Shown here: in pieces, positions 61,737 to 64,000 of the stretch
Position numbering within the stretch: position 1 is the stretch's first letter
Layout: every line of letters starts with the position of its first letter
Assembly: GCA_032690845.1 (NCBI GenBank)
Contig: CM064424.1
Location: 48,497,511-48,561,510, forward strand
Length of the DNA stretch: 64,000 nt
Direction: 5' to 3'
Origin: Eleusine coracana subsp. coracana
Taxonomy: Eukaryota > Streptophyta > Magnoliopsida > Poales > Poaceae
Made by a program: the position numbers and the translations under genes
Notes under the pieces: model-generated
What the model saw: only the letters and a program-made list of their open reading frames with translations
Databases searched by the model: none
What the model was told of the DNA's origin: nothing

Positions 61737-64000
61737 ACCGCCTCGTGTTTTAGGTCGGGAAGAAGGAGAATTTAGGGAAGACCCATCCACCACCGAGCAC
61801 CTCTCGCCGTCGAATCCCTCGTCCCCGGTGAGCCTTTCCCCTTCTTTGGTCTTGTTTCATCTTCTCCTGCACACTCCCCGACCACTTCGACATCGTCTGT
61901 ATCTTCAAATCATCGCGGTGAGTGTCCGCGCTTCCTCCCGATCCCTTCTCTTCCTTGGATTTTCCCCTCGGCCTCGCGTTGCGCTCTTGGTGCCGCCACT
62001 GTGTGTATGTCCGCCATGGCCGAGAGTGCTGTGCGTTTTGTTTGTCGGGCAGGCCTACGCCTTGTTGCTACGCGCATGCGCTCGTGTGAGAGGGCGTGTG
62101 CTTGTGCGCTTGTTGTTTTAGCAGGGTGGAGGCGTTGCCGTCATCCGCACGCTCGCCGGCGTATGAGCACGCCATGCTGCATGCGGCTCGTGAAGTCCTG
62201 CTGCCCGATGCAGCCAGGCTCACGTTGCTAGGCCAAAGCAAGGCCAGGTGGCCTGTCTGTGTGACAGGGTCTAAAGGCCTTTGGGGCCTGTTCTGTAGCT
62301 GGGCCAAGCAAAGGCCAAGGCTAGGCCTTGTGACCTGTTTCTGTGAATGGGCCAAATGGATCTGCAGGCCAGTAGAGCTGGTAGGGCTGGGCTAAGCAGG
62401 AAGTGAACCAAGTTCGGCCCATACGTTGGAGATTCGGCCCATAGGAATTGATCAGCCCTATTTTATATTCTGTGGACTTGGTCCATGTAGGCTGCTCTCT
62501 GTCACTCAATGACAGATGGGACCCATATGTCTGTAGTTAATTCAGAAAATAATATTTGTTGGATTGTTCCATGGTTATTTTGAGGAATTCTTTTATCTAC
62601 CATTTATCTTTGAAAATTCCTAGTAAATCCATCTTGGCTTCGTTTTTTATTATTCCAATTGCATTAGTTTCTTAAAAATGTCCTCTACGTGATAGCAGTG
62701 TCCATAGTGCCAAACTAGCATCTTTGTTGGATCGTAATTTAAATTTGAGTCGAGTCGTCTGTATTCACAGTGACTTACCGTATGTCCCCGTTTCGATGTT
62801 CAGACCCACCGGAGACTCAGAGTTCGAGCAAGAGCGTCAGGAGGGCCTAGACCCTGACTGGCACCCCGACACACAAGGCAAGCCGCTTCCTTGATCACGA
62901 TTGTTCTCCTAATTTTTAAAATTGCATGATTTGTTTGTAACTGTTTTGCATGCTCACTATTTAAACTGCCGCTAGATCATACCTAAGCCCCGACATGCTA
63001 TCCTTTCCACTGTAAGCCATAGGGATGTTTTACTACTATGATGACACTTAGTATGCTTAGTCGCATAATTTCAACTCTCATCTGGACACTATAAAATAAA
63101 TTTGTGTAAATGATTTAAAATGTGCTCTACGTGTGTGATTGTAAATAAACTCCACTAAAATTGTTTTAGTGGGGGTGGGCGTAGGTGATCAGGTGCCGGG
63201 GGGTAGATTGGGCAACCCCCATTGGGAGAGTGTCTGTGGCGGACACAGTTGAGTAGAGACTTGAGCTGTAGGTCTCAGTTGTGGTTTGGAGGAGGAGGAG
63301 ACAGGAGGATTTGCCCGCCCCTACTGCTTGAGGACCGATTCTTGTGTTGTATGTCTCCCTGACATTTCTTACACACCACATCGACCCTGTCTGGACAGTG
63401 GCTTGATCTTGATACTTGCGGAGGACTGGTGATCTAGCCGTAGGCATACGAGGTAGGTGTTAGTGGTGTCCGCAGGTTGCGACTCGGCTCCACGAGAGGG
63501 ATATCCCACCTGATCAGTGGTAGGCCCATCACAGCTTCAGGACCCCTGTCTTACGAGACTCTGGGGGCTCGGTTCTGGAGATGCGGAGACACCAATTCGA
63601 TGCTTGAGGATGGATTTTATGTGTTATATTACTATACACTAGTTATACTATATAGCCACATCATGTGGGTACAGGTGTATAAACTCTGCAGAGTTATGAT
63701 CTATGTACATAGCCGCGTCCTCGGTAATGGATAACTGTCTTGTGAGCATCCACTTGAGATTTGTTTTACTATTCCTTCCCCCTCTCTTGTTTTGCATCTG
63801 GCCTAGAGCTGTAGCCCAGTTGGGAGGATATTAGCTGGGATTAAAATTAGAACCTTGTTGGGACGTGTTAACCTCAATGAGGCCTGATAATAAAACTTGA
63901 TGATTGAAAATGTTTTAAAAGAAAATGTTTGCCAACTTAGCTTTTTGCACTCAGCCAAAACCCCTCCTTGAAATACTTGCATGCATAGCATAAATTACTA

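Larger units (their letters stand above)
53401..64000 (+). repeat. Long Ty3-gypsy LTR (Tekay/Del chromovirus style), split by a nested element and truncated by the window
   Basis: 53401-53952 plus 61737-64000 read as one LTR. It opens with ATAACATCCCATG (the TGTAACA(C/T)CC start of this group, one base altered), has a CCTATAAATAGCCC promoter box at 53757, and continues after the nested element through GAGCACCTCTCGCCG into a long 3' part with ACCCACCGGAGACTCAGAG, GGCACCCCGACAC and GACGTGTTAACCTCAATG phrases. At least 2.8 kb without the insertion. Its 3' end and internal domain are outside the window, so the group assignment is by style only. Confidence 0.5.

Overview
This is a piece of a plant nuclear genome, almost certainly a grass and probably panicoid. 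The evidence is two GeBP/STOREKEEPER-type genes with GC-rich coding sequence and the usual grass transposon load: Ty1-copia and Ty3-gypsy LTR elements, CACTA, Stowaway and Helitron ends, and an endogenous pararetrovirus. There are no bacterial-style operons, CRISPR arrays or rRNA genes. Only two genes look like intact host genes, at 9038-10552 and 48382-49641, both on the + strand. Both are intronless members of the GeBP family, separated by about 38 kb of nested mobile DNA, and read as dispersed tandem paralogues.

Layout. 1-242: 3' end of a copia LTR. 250-5745: rearranged endogenous Caulimoviridae sequence. A + strand block carries a broken reverse transcriptase/RNase H, a viroplasmin-like ORF and the viral promoter/leader. 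A second block in the opposite orientation carries promoter/leader, a small ORF and a broken movement protein. The two promoter/leader copies form a ~690 bp inverted repeat firing toward each other. 5900-8900: relic gene pieces, a gypsy LTR fragment and duplicated segments upstream of GeBP gene 1. 9038-10552: GeBP gene 1. 10553-14280: intergenic, with a mini-CACTA and a Stowaway MITE. 14280-15024 and 28564-28835: two halves of a CACTA-like element split by a minus-strand copia element (15025-28563). The right LTR of that copia was itself split by a 3.73 kb gypsy-type non-autonomous LTR element (23590-27321, perfect 5 bp target duplication).

29666: a Helitron 3' terminus. 30533-33968: a copia element that has lost nearly all of pol. 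35143-35805: RNase H relic of a LINE-like type. 35806-41130: + strand copia with 5' LTR, gag and most of pol, cut off beside two opposing Helitron-like 3' ends. 41200-47481: minus-strand Helitron containing a 4.57 kb copia (42448-47013). 48382-49641: GeBP gene 2, followed by a ~1.03 kb non-coding unit present three times in tandem (49855-52760). 53401-64000: long gypsy LTR of chromovirus (Tekay/Del) style, interrupted by a 7.8 kb Tat-like gypsy element (53953-61736).

The Tat-like element has lost pol but keeps a gag fragment, a nine-unit 109 bp tandem array, and a multi-exon gene antisense to gag with its own TATA box. Elements mostly carry stop codons explicable by C-to-T or G-to-A change, as expected for long-methylated repeats. 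The most interesting structures are the convergent viral inverted repeat, the Tat-like derivative with its antisense gene and array, the Helitron carrying a copia, and the triplicated 3' flank of GeBP gene 2. Family assignments are from motif recognition only; no database search was possible.
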